Shown piece by piece: positions 51,326 to 60,869 of a stretch of DNA of 64,000 bases. This DNA is from Selenomonas sp. F0473 (GTDB lineage: Bacteria; Bacillota; Negativicutes; Selenomonadales; Selenomonadaceae), in assembly GCF_000315545.1 (NCBI RefSeq), contig NZ_JH992902.1, positions 903,280-967,279 of the forward strand. The letters are read 5' to 3'. How positions within the stretch are numbered: the stretch's first letter is position 1; each line of letters starts with the position of its first letter. Below the pieces are notes generated by a model that saw only the letters and a program-made list of their open reading frames with translations, had not been told where the DNA came from and searched no databases. The translations under genes were made by a program, and so were the position numbers.

Positions 51326-52663
51326 TTACGGCAATACCCGCCCCATATGCGTGAGCGTATCGATCGCCGGTATGCCGCGTGCGTTCTGAAAGTTAAGATC
51401 CGAGACGACAACCCGGCGGACATACCGCTTCGCGCCGTCTTCATAATAGCTGCTGATGTCATGGATCACAAGAGGCGTGCCCGATCGATCCGTACCGAGA
51501 TAGAGCATCACATGCCCCGGGCGAAAAAGCAGCGATCCCGGCGGCATTTCTTTGAGGCGCGCCCATCGCTCGGCCGTCGGGAGCCCCTCCATAGAGATCT
51601 GTCCCATGGCGCGCTCCTGTTCGTCCGCGTCGCGCGGAAGAACGATGCCCATCGCGCGGTAGATGTTCCGCACATAGGACGAGCAGTCCATCCCGCCGTT
51701 CTCTCCGCCCCAGCCGTACTCCGTGCCGAGCGGCGCAAATGCGAGCCTCATGAGGTTGTTGTGCGTCGGCGTAACCGCCCCTATGGAAAGCCCTTCGGCA
51801 GGAAGCGGAACGTATTTCGTTGCGAGGCGCCCTTCGGCGTCCCGAGCGGGAACACGAATCCGCAGCGTCTGTGCCGGCCCCCATGTGACCATAGGGATGT
51901 GCGCGCCGAGTTCATAAAGGAGCGTTTCCTCCCCCGTGTCAACCCGGAGGGTCGGCGCCGTAACGACGGCGAACCTGCGCGGCGCAACCCGGCCGAACCA
52001 GTCTCCGCGGTCGTCCGTCGCAAGATCCGCCATGCGCACCCAGCCGTCGTAATCGCTCGCCGATATGAATCCATAGGCGCCGTCCGCAGACGTGTGGAAG
52101 AGAAGCGCCGGCGTCCCGGGATCGAGCACGGTTCCTTGAAGCGCATCGTAGCGCGTCTCTTCGGGCGACGCATAGAGCCCCGCGCGGCAGGGCAGAAGCC
52201 GCACATCCGTGCGCCGCAGCGTAACGGTCTCATATACGGTGCTTTTCTCCGGCACCGTGTCTGCCGCGCAGTTCTCCCAAATCGCGCGCCATCGTTCCGG
52301 CGTGAGGCGCGCGCCTCCAAGATAACCGCCCGGGACGGTATCCGGCGTAAAATCCTGCGCCGCCTTTGCAATATACCGCGGGATCGGATTCCCAAAAAGT
52401 TCCTTCGGAACGGCGTCAAGGTCGTTCAGCGTACCCGTCCCCCCGGCGATCCTCATGTTAAGTTCCGTCATCTCTCGTTCTGTGAGCAGGGGCGTATCGC
52501 CGTCCGCGCGCTGCCAATAGGAGGCTGTTGCCGCAGGGCCCTCCACGGGCAGCGCGGCATACGCCGTCGCGCCCGCCATCATAACGGATGCGACCGCTGC
52601 GGCAAAAAGCAGCCGCACAAAAGCCCCGCGCAGGCGGCGGCCGTTATTCGTTCGGCACATCAT
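51326..52663 (-). CDS. Secreted NlpC/P60-family peptidoglycan hydrolase with SH3-like domains
   Basis: 445 residues from the ATG at 52663, overlapping the preceding gene by 20 bp; a second ATG lies at 52660. A signal peptide ends near YAA (residue 37). Two SH3-type segments follow (about 165-290). The NlpC/P60 catalytic domain has Cys in GGMDCSSYVRN, His in RPGHVMLYLG and a third polar residue in VIHDIS. It cleaves peptide stems in the periplasmic wall (gamma-D-Glu-diaminopimelate type). The N-terminal domain (about 60-165) resembles NlpC-associated families, but I cannot name it. Confidence 0.85.
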   Translation of the reverse strand: MMCRTNNGRRLRGAFVRLLFAAAVASVMMAGATAYAALPVEGPAATASYWQRADGDTPLLTEREMTELNMRIAGGTGTLNDLDAVPKELFGNPIPRYIAKAAQDFTPDTVPGGYLGGARLTPERWRAIWENCAADTVPEKSTVYETVTLRRTDVRLLPCRAGLYASPEETRYDALQGTVLDPGTPALLFHTSADGAYGFISASDYDGWVRMADLATDDRGDWFGRVAPRRFAVVTAPTLRVDTGEETLLYELGAHIPMVTWGPAQTLRIRVPARDAEGRLATKYVPLPAEGLSIGAVTPTHNNLMRLAFAPLGTEYGWGGENGGMDCSSYVRNIYRAMGIVLPRDADEQERAMGQISMEGLPTAERWARLKEMPPGSLLFRPGHVMLYLGTDRSGTPLVIHDISSYYEDGAKRYVRRVVVSDLNFQNARGIPAIDTLTHMGRVLP

Positions 52664-53564
52664 GCGCAGGCGCACGGCGCAGCTCGCCGAGTCCCCATGC
52701 AAAGAACGCCTCCATACCGACAAAGGCAAAGCTGTTGTCGGCGACAGCTTCGCCGAACTCCTCCATCGTTCCGATGGCGAAGGAGCCCGCATAGCGTCCC
52801 GGCGTACGCCGCGGCAAATCTCCTGCGAGACCGCGTTCGAAGAACGCGGCCGTTTCCGCATTGACCGCGGCCAGTTCCATCAGGAAATTGCGCGCCATCT
52901 TCATCTTGCCGAGACGGTAGAAAAGCATAGCGAGCGGAAGGTACATCATCGCGACGCCTTCTTCGTAGCGCTGATACAGCTCAATCGCGGGATCTCCGTC
53001 CTCGATGGTCGCGTAGATGAACATGAGCCGGTAACGGCGCCCGAGGTCGTCGTGCGCCGAAAGGCGCATCATCTCCTCGCATTCCTTTGCCGCGAGGCGA
53101 AGTTTGCGGGCTTCGCACAGGGCGTCGAGATAGGAGAGACGGAGGAACATATAGGGCTTCGTCGCCGGCAGCGACCAGAACTTGCCAATATTCTCGTCGG
53201 CAAAGAGCCCTTCCTCCGCGAGCCGCGCGGTCGCCGCACGGGTAAGGTCCTCGTAGAGATGCACGCGGTCGTCCGCGTTCTTCGCGATGTACTCGACTTC
53301 CATGCATGCCGCGGTGATGTTATGCGGTTCAATGCCAAGGATCTGCTTGGCGATGCGATAGCGCTCTTCGCCGGTCACTTTCCGTGCCTGCGCGATCAGT
53401 TCGTCCGCAGTGACGCTGTTGACCTCGTTCGGCAGATTCGGATTCTCGCGCAGGCGCCGGCTGAGATCCGAGACGATCTCCGTCATGCGCTCGACGCTGA
53501 CCTTGCCGCCCTCCGCCTTTACCATGCGGTTCAGCTCCAACTGCATCCATTCCTTCTCTGTCAT
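52644..53564 (-). CDS. TPR-like cytosolic protein of unknown function
   Basis: 306 residues, all-helical and soluble. Blocks such as YRIAKQILGIEPHNITAACMEVEYI, KPYMFLRLSYLDALCEARKLRLAAKECEEMMRL and PLAMLFYRLGKMKMARNFLMELA read as tetratricopeptide helices, recalling ST7-type TPR proteins. It is upstream of, and overlapping, the NlpC/P60 gene. A partner-binding role is likely; no enzyme motif is seen. Confidence 0.7.
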   Translation of the reverse strand: MTEKEWMQLELNRMVKAEGGKVSVERMTEIVSDLSRRLRENPNLPNEVNSVTADELIAQARKVTGEERYRIAKQILGIEPHNITAACMEVEYIAKNADDRVHLYEDLTRAATARLAEEGLFADENIGKFWSLPATKPYMFLRLSYLDALCEARKLRLAAKECEEMMRLSAHDDLGRRYRLMFIYATIEDGDPAIELYQRYEEGVAMMYLPLAMLFYRLGKMKMARNFLMELAAVNAETAAFFERGLAGDLPRRTPGRYAGSFAIGTMEEFGEAVADNSFAFVGMEAFFAWGLGELRRAPAHDVPNE

Positions 53565-53630
53565 GCGGTGTCCCTCTCTTTGCTCTATTCTTCTTATCCT
53601 TATTATACCTTGTTTTTGCGGAAAAAGCTA

Positions 53631-53670
53631 TAAAAAAAGCCGCCGTTCCGAATGCGCGGGAACGGCGGTT
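53631..53670 (-). terminator. Intrinsic terminator after the Lys-tailed secreted protein gene
   Basis: On the minus strand CCGCCGTTCC pairs with GGAACGGCGG and is followed by CTTTTTTTATA. Confidence 0.88.
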
Positions 53671-53676
53671 TGTCTG

Positions 53677-54345
53677 CTATTTTTTCTTATTTTTCTTGTC
53701 TTTTTTGTTCTTCTTCGCGTTCTTTTTATTGTTCTTATCGTAGTTCTCCGCCCGGTCAGCACGTTTTTTCGAAAGAGACTTGCGGTCCGCATCGCTTAAA
53801 ATTCCGTTGGATCGCTGAATCAGCTCCTCCTGATGCTCCGCCGCATAGGTGATGATGGCGTCGAAGAACTTCTTCTCGACGTCTTTATCCGAGAGCTCCG
53901 AGAGTTTGAACTCCTTCGTATTCTCTTCGCGCGAAAGTGCGCCCCATCGGCTGTCGAGATCCTCGTGCGCCGTCACATGTACGACGCCCGCGCGCAGATC
54001 GATCAGAAGATACTCGGCCGCGCCCGTGAGGTCGCCGTAGCCGCTCAAGGAAAGCATCCGCCAGCGGCGCTTCGAGACGACGTCCTGAATCTGGATGTTG
54101 TCGTAGATGCGCAGGGTCGGCACGATGAGTTTTGTGAGGTCGATGTGTCCGTGCGCATCGGCGGCGTATTGAATCTGCTCTTTGTTGAAATAGTATCCCT
54201 GCCGCGCCGTGGACTGTACCCACTGATAGATGTTCTTCGGCACGTCCTCGGCCGCCGCGGGCCGCATGCCCATGAGCAGCACGGCGCCCGCCGTAAGTGC
54301 CGCGCCCCATATTTTCTGCACGCTAAATCGCTCCAATCGAATCAT
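53677..54345 (-). CDS. Secreted protein of unknown function with Lys/Asn-rich tail
   Basis: About 222 residues from the ATG at 54345 (weak ribosome site). A signal peptide ends at AAAED (about residue 33). A globular region of about 120 residues (YQWVQSTARQGYYFNKEQIQYA, LIVPTLRIYDNIQIQDVV) is followed by an acidic helical part. An extreme tail of about 30 residues, almost only Lys/Asn/Asp (KNNKKNAKKNKKDKK), ends the protein and could bind LPS, teichoic-like polymers or nucleic acid. The fold is not recognised. The middle shares a style with the secreted protein at 55416-56300, but I see no clear homology. Confidence 0.7.
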   Translation of the reverse strand: MIRLERFSVQKIWGAALTAGAVLLMGMRPAAAEDVPKNIYQWVQSTARQGYYFNKEQIQYAADAHGHIDLTKLIVPTLRIYDNIQIQDVVSKRRWRMLSLSGYGDLTGAAEYLLIDLRAGVVHVTAHEDLDSRWGALSREENTKEFKLSELSDKDVEKKFFDAIITYAAEHQEELIQRSNGILSDADRKSLSKKRADRAENYDKNNKKNAKKNKKDKKNKKK

Positions 54346-54447
54346 GATCACTCGCTTTATCGTATTACTAAAAACTGAATTTTTACTGAACTCCTCTCTC
54401 CCAGACGAACATGCGGCGGTACCGGCAGCGCATGAACCGCACGCGCG

Positions 54448-55377
54448 TCATTCGTCCGCGTTGTTGTCGAGGCTATCGAGCTCGTACGGCGTGCCCTGGT
54501 AGACATAGTAGTTCAGCCAGTTCGCAAAGAGGAGATGCGCGACGCTGCGCCAGCGCACGACGGGCCGGCGATGCGGATCGTCCTCCGGATAATAGTTGAT
54601 CGGAATATCGGGGTTCATGCCGGCCGCAAGGTCGCGGTCATACTCGGCCTTGAGCGTCATCGGGTCATACTCCGCGTGCCCGGTGATGAAGAATTGACGG
54701 CGGCGCAGGTTCGCGATGATGTAAACACCCGCATCGCCCTCCGAGAGAATCGTCAGCTCGGGGACGCGCTCGATGTCCTCTTTGCGCGTCTCCGTATGGC
54801 GCGAATGCGGCACATAGAAAACGTCGTCAAATCCCCGCAGCAGGCTCTCGTGCCGGACGCAGAGCCGGTGCTCATAGACGCCGAAGATCTTCCTGTCCAT
54901 CCAATGTTTCGGGATGCCGTAGTGGTAATAGAGCCCCGCCTGCGCGCCCCAACAGATATGAAACGTCGAGTAGGCGTGTTTCCGGCTCCAGTGCATGATC
55001 TCAGCGACTTCGTCCCAATAGGCGACGCGCTCGAAATCCATCTGCTCCACGGGCGCGCCCGTAACGATAAAACCGTCGTATTTTTTATGACGTATCTCCG
55101 CAAAGGTGCCGTAGAACTCGGTGAGATAGTCGCGCGAGGTATGCGACGGGATATAGGACTCGGTATAGATGAAATCGACCTCAACCTGCAGCGGCGTATT
55201 GCCGAGGAGGCGCAGAAGCTGCGTTTCGGTGACGTCTTTGATCGGCATGAGGTTCAAGATGAGGATCCTGAGCGGACGGATATCCTGGCTGTACGCGCGC
55301 GCCGCGTTCATGACGAAGATGTTCTCGCTCTCGAGGACGTTCGCCGCGGGCAATTGGTTCGGTATTTTAATCGGCAT
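54448..55377 (-). CDS. metA: Homoserine O-acetyltransferase, MetA family
   Basis: 309 residues. The catalytic Cys is in [16 protein letters not shown] and the His/Glu pair in GHAEYD and similar blocks. The acyl-donor-determining residue at position 111 is Glu (GAPVEQMDF). In this family Glu111 goes with acetyl-CoA use and Gly111 with succinyl-CoA, so acetylation is predicted despite the usual succinyltransferase name. It starts methionine synthesis from homoserine. It stands alone; no SAM riboswitch or T-box is visible in the short upstream space. Confidence 0.95.
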   Translation of the reverse strand: MPIKIPNQLPAANVLESENIFVMNAARAYSQDIRPLRILILNLMPIKDVTETQLLRLLGNTPLQVEVDFIYTESYIPSHTSRDYLTEFYGTFAEIRHKKYDGFIVTGAPVEQMDFERVAYWDEVAEIMHWSRKHAYSTFHICWGAQAGLYYHYGIPKHWMDRKIFGVYEHRLCVRHESLLRGFDDVFYVPHSRHTETRKEDIERVPELTILSEGDAGVYIIANLRRRQFFITGHAEYDPMTLKAEYDRDLAAGMNPDIPINYYPEDDPHRRPVVRWRSVAHLLFANWLNYYVYQGTPYELDSLDNNADE

Positions 55378-55415
55378 GCTGTACTCGTTTCCCTTTCCTA
55401 TGGGCGGCGCGCGGC

Positions 55416-56300
55416 TTACTCAAGTTGATAGCGTTTTACCCATGTGCTGTATCCGTCGGCGAAGGCGCGCAGGCGCATGAGGCCGCGTTCCTCGGGCGAA
55501 CTGCGTACGATCATGCGGTAGGCGCCCTCATAGGCGTCGTCGAGATCCTGCCATCCGTCCTGCGGTGTCCAGTAACGTCCGCGGACGATGCGCTCCGTCC
55601 CCTGCGGCAGGTTCACCGCGCGCTTGTCGAATTTGATCTCGACGACGTTGCCCTGCTTGTCATGCGTTTCTGTCCACGCCCAAAAGATGAGATTGTCCTT
55701 GACGCGGCGCATAGTGGACATATCCGCCGTCACGACGGTCTTACGCCCCTTCGTATCCTCGTCGGACCAAAGTACGATCCAGCGGTCGTCCGCCCGCAGC
55801 CGATCGAGTTCCCCCTGGCGGAACACAATATCGACGATAGCGGCGTAGAATTCCTCGTCGAACTGCTGGGAGTTCATCTCTTTCTCCCGTCCCTCACCCT
55901 TCGACCAGAGCACGTTGCCCTTCACGTCGTAAAAGGTCTCGTTCATATACTGCAGCACGCGGCTCTGAGGATGCACGCGCACATGCGCAATGGCATAGGC
56001 AAGCTGCCCCGGGTTGGCGATCACATGCTCGATGTGGTAGTTGCGGATCGTCTCCTCGGCCCCCGCGTAGCTGAACGAGGTCTTGATATCTCCCTCGATC
56101 TCGGTTGCCACAGTTCCCTTCGGCCGTTTGCGCACGGCAGTGGATACCACGCGCACAGAGGCGGGCGCGTAAAATTTCGAGTATTTATCGTTCGAGCTGA
56201 GCCAGGTCCAGGCTTTGCCGTCTTCGGCAAACGCCGCGGGACAAACAAGGCACAGAAAGAGCAGACCGATCAGCGCGGCGATCCCATATTTTGTTCTCAT
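55416..56300 (-). CDS. Secreted protein of unknown function
   Basis: 294 residues with a signal peptide (cleavage after AFA, near residue 25). Two repeated-looking halves each contain a tyrosine/tryptophan-rich strand region: [22 protein letters not shown] near the N-terminus and [18 protein letters not shown] with [24 protein letters not shown] in the second half. The alternation suggests a duplicated beta-rich domain exposed in the periplasm. It is 39 bp upstream of metA. No family is recognised. Confidence 0.7.
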   Translation of the reverse strand: MRTKYGIAALIGLLFLCLVCPAAFAEDGKAWTWLSSNDKYSKFYAPASVRVVSTAVRKRPKGTVATEIEGDIKTSFSYAGAEETIRNYHIEHVIANPGQLAYAIAHVRVHPQSRVLQYMNETFYDVKGNVLWSKGEGREKEMNSQQFDEEFYAAIVDIVFRQGELDRLRADDRWIVLWSDEDTKGRKTVVTADMSTMRRVKDNLIFWAWTETHDKQGNVVEIKFDKRAVNLPQGTERIVRGRYWTPQDGWQDLDDAYEGAYRMIVRSSPEERGLMRLRAFADGYSTWVKRYQLE

Positions 56301-56336
56301 TTCATAACTCCTCTCTATGGGCCTTCCGATGCGCCC

Positions 56337-57188
56337 TCATATCAGCGGCACAAGTTCCCGCCCGCGCCCCCCGGTAAAGCGTATCTGCTCGGTATAACCG
56401 AAGAAGCGCGCATACCGCACGGCCTCCTCGTTGTAGCGCGCGCAGTCCTCGGGTTTGTGCGCGTCCGACGTTGTGACGACGGGCAGCCCGTGTACATGCG
56501 CCGTGCGCATAAAATCCGGGTACGGAGAAAATTCCCGCACGGGGTAGCGGTAATACGTCCCCGTGTTCAGGTCGACGATCATATCCGCCCGCCGCATCGC
56601 CGCGGCGACACGTTCGAGGTACGGCGTCACATCGAAGTCCGGGAAATACTTGTAAAGCCGAATGTTGAACGGGTGTCCGAGCACATCGTAGAGCCCCGCC
56701 GCAGCGAGTTTCTCGGCCTCCGCCGTATACGCCTCGTAGATATCCTTGAGCGTGTGGTTCTCCCACTCCGCTGCGATCGCCCCCGTATCGTACGCCCACC
56801 CGCCGAGGAAATGCACCGAGCCGATGATATAGTCGAACGGATAGGCGCGCAGGATCTTCGCGACCGCCTCCTGATTTTGGAAATTGCAGACCTCGATGCC
56901 CGCGAGCACCTTGTGTTTCTTCCGCAGTTTTTCGATGAAGGAAAAATATTCGTCGAGCGTGTACTTAAACTTATTCGTCCTGAGCCATTTTTTCTGAAAA
57001 CTGCCCACGAAGCCGTCATCAAGAATCAAATCGTCATAGTAGAGCTGCTCGAACTCCGGGAACGTATGCGAGTGCTCGGAAAAGCCGATCTCCGCGACGC
57101 CGCGCGCCCGCGCCGCGCGGAAGAAGCCCTCCGCGTAGTCCTCGTCATAAGAGCCGTATTCGAGATGCATGTGATAGTCAAAACGCAT
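56337..57188 (-). CDS. PHP-domain phosphatase, HisK/HisJ-like
   Basis: 283 residues of the PHP metallo-phosphoesterase fold: DYHMHLEYGSYDE at the N-terminus, FSEHSHTFPEF, GIEVCNFQNQE and IGSVHFLGGW, and the late metal-binding TTSDAHKPED. It could be histidinol-phosphatase (HisJ/HisK type) for histidine synthesis. No other his genes are nearby, so a general phosphoesterase role is also possible. It starts 9 bp after the HAD-family gene. Confidence 0.85.
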   Translation of the reverse strand: MRFDYHMHLEYGSYDEDYAEGFFRAARARGVAEIGFSEHSHTFPEFEQLYYDDLILDDGFVGSFQKKWLRTNKFKYTLDEYFSFIEKLRKKHKVLAGIEVCNFQNQEAVAKILRAYPFDYIIGSVHFLGGWAYDTGAIAAEWENHTLKDIYEAYTAEAEKLAAAGLYDVLGHPFNIRLYKYFPDFDVTPYLERVAAAMRRADMIVDLNTGTYYRYPVREFSPYPDFMRTAHVHGLPVVTTSDAHKPEDCARYNEEAVRYARFFGYTEQIRFTGGRGRELVPLI

Positions 57189-57196
57189 GGCATACC

Positions 57197-58003
57197 TCAG
57201 TCAAATTCACCCGCGAGAATCCGCTCGCACACCGCGATCACCCCGTGCGCGCGATTGCTCGGCGCCGTATAGCGCGCGCGTTCCTTCACCTCCGGCAGCG
57301 CGTTCTCCATCGCGAAGCTGTGCGCGACGGCATCCATCAGTTCGAGGTCGTTCTGATAATCGCCGAACGCCGCGCACTCGTCGGGGCGGATGCCGAGCGC
57401 CTCCTGAATCCGCCGCGCCGCCGTTCCCTTATTGACGCCGCTGTTGTAGAGATCCACCCACTCGTGACTTGAGAGCGCCACCTGCAGGCGGTCCCCATAA
57501 GGCAGGACATGCGGCAGAATGGTCGTCTCGGCGTTCCCCGTCAGATCGCAAAAAGACATTTGAATAGGAGCGTCATCAACGTCGTTAAAATCGTCGACGA
57601 ATGCCGCATCCGATACGTATTTATCCAGCTGTGCGCGAAAGGCGGAAACGGCATCCTGCGTGCGCGCATAGCCGTGCTTCTTCCCGCTGAGCACGCCGTA
57701 GACCGCGGGCAGCCCGCCCACATCCCGCATGATCTCCATCGCAAGCGCGCGGTCGATGACGCTCGAATACAGTTCGCGCCCGCCGCGGTCCACGATCATC
57801 GTTCCGTTTTCCGCAACGAAGAGCATCTCCTCCCGCCACGGCGCAAAGGTCTTGCAGAGCGAAGCATACTGGCGCCCCGAAGCGGGGGCGAAAAGGATCC
57901 CGCGTTCCCGCAGGCGCGCGTAGAGATCGCCGAACTCCGCCGGCAGCCGACCGTTCTCGTCCAGCAGCGTCCCGTCCATATCCGAAAAGATCAGCCGTAT
58001 CAT
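57197..58003 (-). CDS. Cof-type HAD-IIB family hydrolase
   Basis: 268 residues from the ATG at 58003; a GTG at 58012 is possible. HAD motif I FSDMDGTLLDENG, motif II ASGR, motif III NKGTAARRI and motif IV AFGDYQNDLELMD are all present, with a C2-type cap in the middle. These enzymes dephosphorylate sugar phosphates or flavin intermediates in the cytosol; the substrate cannot be read from sequence. It is probably co-transcribed with the PHP phosphatase. Confidence 0.88.
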   Translation of the reverse strand: MIRLIFSDMDGTLLDENGRLPAEFGDLYARLRERGILFAPASGRQYASLCKTFAPWREEMLFVAENGTMIVDRGGRELYSSVIDRALAMEIMRDVGGLPAVYGVLSGKKHGYARTQDAVSAFRAQLDKYVSDAAFVDDFNDVDDAPIQMSFCDLTGNAETTILPHVLPYGDRLQVALSSHEWVDLYNSGVNKGTAARRIQEALGIRPDECAAFGDYQNDLELMDAVAHSFAMENALPEVKERARYTAPSNRAHGVIAVCERILAGEFD

Positions 58004-58134
58004 CTCATCCACCGTCTCTTGTATACAATGAGGCTATTATAGCAAAGAACATATCTCCGTGCAATCCGAAAGAAGCCCCGACCCCCGTTTTTACGGGTAC
58101 TTCCATAGGCGCCGCGCAGCCGCATGAGTACGAT

Positions 58135-60651
58135 TTATTCACGAAGATACCGCCCCGTGACGCTGTTCGGATTCTGCACAATATCCGCCCGCGTGCCGCA
58201 CGCGACGATACGGCCGCCGTCCGTCCCTCCGCCGGGTCCCATGTCGAGGATGTAATCGGCGCTTCGTATCACGTCCAAATCGTGCTCGATGACGATCACG
58301 GTCGCTCCCTGCGCAAGAAGGCGTTCGAATACGCCGAGCAGGGTCTTCATGTCGAGCGGATGGAGGCCGATTGTCGGCTCGTCAAAGACGAAGACCGATC
58401 CTTCCTGCCCCTTTCCCATCTCGCCCGCGAGCTTGAGCCGCTGCGCCTCTCCGCCCGAAAGGCCCGGCGTCGCCTCGCCGAGCGTCAGATAGCCGAGTCC
58501 GAGATCGTGCAGGACATCGAGCCGCCGGCGCACCGTTTTGAGGTCGGCGCAGGCTGCGATCGCCTCGTCCACGCTCAGCGCCATCAGCGCGGGAAGCGAA
58601 TAACTGCCGCCGGTTCCTTCGCGCAAAATCTCTCCCGCCGCCGCGGCGTAACGCGTGCCGCCGCAGTCGGGGCAGTCGATGGTGACGTCGGGCAGGAACT
58701 GCACGTCGAGGTCGATGGAACCCGTGCCGTCGCAGGTCGGACAGCGCAGCTTTCCCGTATTGTAGGAAAAGGCACCCGCCTTATACCCCGCCGCCTTTGC
58801 CGCCGCCGTCTGCGCATAGACCTTGCGCAGCTCGTCGTGGATATTTGCATAGGTGGCGACGGTCGAGCGCACATTCGCGCCGATCGGCACGGCGTCGATC
58901 AGCCGCACCTGCCGCACGCCGTCCGCGGAAATACTCTTGATATGCGCGGGCAGCGGCATTCCCGCGATCTGCGCCGTGAGCGCAGGGATGAGGCTCTCGA
59001 GAACGAGCGTCGTCTTGCCCGAACCGGAAACGCCCGTCACAACGCTCAGCCGTCCCTGCGGAAAACGCGCCCACAATGGATGCACCGTATGAACTGCATC
59101 CGTCTCCAGCACGATCTCCCCGCGCGCAAAGAGCTCCGCCGCCGCTGCTGGTTCGTGCACATGCACGCGCGCCGTCCCCGCGAGGAACGCACCGATACGG
59201 GAGTCGTCGTTTTCCGCAAGGTCCTTCAGCGTGCCCCGAGCGATGATTGTGCCGCCGTTTGCCCCGGCATCCGGTCCAAGCTCGACGAAATGATCCGCAT
59301 GGCGCAGAATCTGCACGTCGTGATCCACGAGGACGACGGAATTTCCGTCGCCGACGAGTTCCTCCATGACGTGCAGGAGGCCGTCGATGTTCGACGGGTG
59401 CAGGCCGATCGACGGCTCGTCGAGCACATAGAGCACGCCCGTCGTCCGGTTGCGCACGGCACGCGCCAGCTGCATCCGCTGGCGCTCTCCCGTCGAGAGT
59501 GTCGACGCCGCACGGTCGAGCGAGAGATACCCGAGCCCGAGTTCCATGAGACGCGCCGCCGTATGTCCGAACGTCTCGCAGATACTCTCGGCCATCGGCA
59601 CCATGTCCGCGGGCATCGCCTGCGGCACGTGCCGTACCCACTCTGTCAGCGTGCTCAACGTCATGCGGCAGACATCCGGCAGCGCGCAGTCACATAGGCG
59701 CGGCGCGCGCGCGGCATCCGAGAGCCGCGTTCCCCCGCAGGCGGGGCAGACATCCTGCTTGAGGAACCGCTCCACGCGCTTCATGCCCTTTTCGTCCTTC
59801 ACCTTCGCGAGCGCGTTCTCCACGGTATAGACGGCGTTGTAGTAGGTAAAGTCCATCTCGGCCGCGACGTTCGTCGTGTCGTTGTGGTAAAAAATATGCT
59901 TCTTCTCCGCAGGCCCGTGGAATACGATGTCTTTTTCCCGCGCCGAGAGTTCGCGAAACGGTACATCCGTGCGCACGCCCATTTCGCGCGCAATGTCCTT
60001 CATCAGCGACCACATGAGCGTGTTCCACGAGGCGACCGCGCCCTCGTCGATCGTGAGGCTGTCGTCGGGGACAAGCGTCCGTTCGTCAACCACGCGCACG
60101 ATGCCCGTGCCGCCGCAGCTCTGACACGCGCCGCCGCTGTTGAACGCCAGATCCTCCGCGCCCGGCGCATAGAAATGTACGCCGCATTCCGGGCAGACGA
60201 GTTCCTGTTCCGCCGCAACGCGGCGCGACGGCGGCAGATAGTGCCCGTTCGGGCAGCGGTGACACGCGAGCCGCGAGAACATGAGCCGTACGACGTTCAG
60301 CAGCTCCGTCGAGGTGCCGAACGTGCTGCGGATGCCGGGCACGCCCGGCCGCTGATGCAGCGCAAGTGCGGCCGGGATGTAGCGCAGCTCGTCGACGCGC
60401 GCTTTCTCCGCCTGCGTCATGCGCCGCCGCGTGTAGGTCGAGAGCGCTTCGAGATAGCGCCGCGAGCCTTCGGCGTAGAGTACGCCGAGCGCGAGCGAGG
60501 ACTTCCCTGACCCGGAGACGCCCGCGATCCCGACGATTTGATGCAGCGGAATGTCGACGGATACGTTTTTCAAGTTGTGTACGCGCGCTCCGCGCACCTC
60601 GATCGCCGCGGGCTGTGCGCCGCCGTGACGTCCCGTAATGCCTTTGCGCAT
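58135..60651 (-). CDS. UvrA-like ABC ATPase (UvrA2/DrrC-type)
   Basis: 838 residues from the ATG at 60651 (AGGAGAT upstream). Two ABC modules have Walker A GVSGSGKSS and GVSGSGKTT, the signatures LSTGERQRMQLARAV and LSGGEAQRLKLAGEM, and zinc cysteines (CHRCPNGHY, CPECGVHF, CQSCGGTG, CPACGG, CPTCDGTG, CPDCGG). It is about 100 residues shorter than standard UvrA, consistent with loss of the UvrB-binding domain seen in UvrA2 paralogues linked to drug or DNA-adduct resistance. No uvrB is nearby. Confidence 0.9.
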   Translation of the reverse strand: MRKGITGRHGGAQPAAIEVRGARVHNLKNVSVDIPLHQIVGIAGVSGSGKSSLALGVLYAEGSRRYLEALSTYTRRRMTQAEKARVDELRYIPAALALHQRPGVPGIRSTFGTSTELLNVVRLMFSRLACHRCPNGHYLPPSRRVAAEQELVCPECGVHFYAPGAEDLAFNSGGACQSCGGTGIVRVVDERTLVPDDSLTIDEGAVASWNTLMWSLMKDIAREMGVRTDVPFRELSAREKDIVFHGPAEKKHIFYHNDTTNVAAEMDFTYYNAVYTVENALAKVKDEKGMKRVERFLKQDVCPACGGTRLSDAARAPRLCDCALPDVCRMTLSTLTEWVRHVPQAMPADMVPMAESICETFGHTAARLMELGLGYLSLDRAASTLSTGERQRMQLARAVRNRTTGVLYVLDEPSIGLHPSNIDGLLHVMEELVGDGNSVVLVDHDVQILRHADHFVELGPDAGANGGTIIARGTLKDLAENDDSRIGAFLAGTARVHVHEPAAAAELFARGEIVLETDAVHTVHPLWARFPQGRLSVVTGVSGSGKTTLVLESLIPALTAQIAGMPLPAHIKSISADGVRQVRLIDAVPIGANVRSTVATYANIHDELRKVYAQTAAAKAAGYKAGAFSYNTGKLRCPTCDGTGSIDLDVQFLPDVTIDCPDCGGTRYAAAAGEILREGTGGSYSLPALMALSVDEAIAACADLKTVRRRLDVLHDLGLGYLTLGEATPGLSGGEAQRLKLAGEMGKGQEGSVFVFDEPTIGLHPLDMKTLLGVFERLLAQGATVIVIEHDLDVIRSADYILDMGPGGGTDGGRIVACGTRADIVQNPNSVTGRYLRE

Positions 60652-60794
60652 GATCTCATCTCCTGTATGCAATACCGATTGATCCACATAAGTATAACAC
60701 AAACATATCTATCGAAACGATATGCCGCCGCCCATCACAATAGGCACAGCCGCACGGGATCTTACGAGGCCGGCATATTTGCAAATGATCGCGC

Positions 60795-60840
60795 AAAAAG
60801 GAGCCGCCGCACAAAATCATGTTTGTGCCGCGGCTCCTTC
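60795..60840 (-). terminator. Intrinsic terminator after the chemoreceptor gene
   Basis: On the minus strand AAGGAGCCGC...GCACAAA pairs with TTTGTGC...GCGGCTCCTT and is followed by TTTGC. The hairpin is long and GC-rich. Confidence 0.85.
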
Positions 60841-60869
60841 TATGAAGCTATATCAAGCCTTATTCCGCT

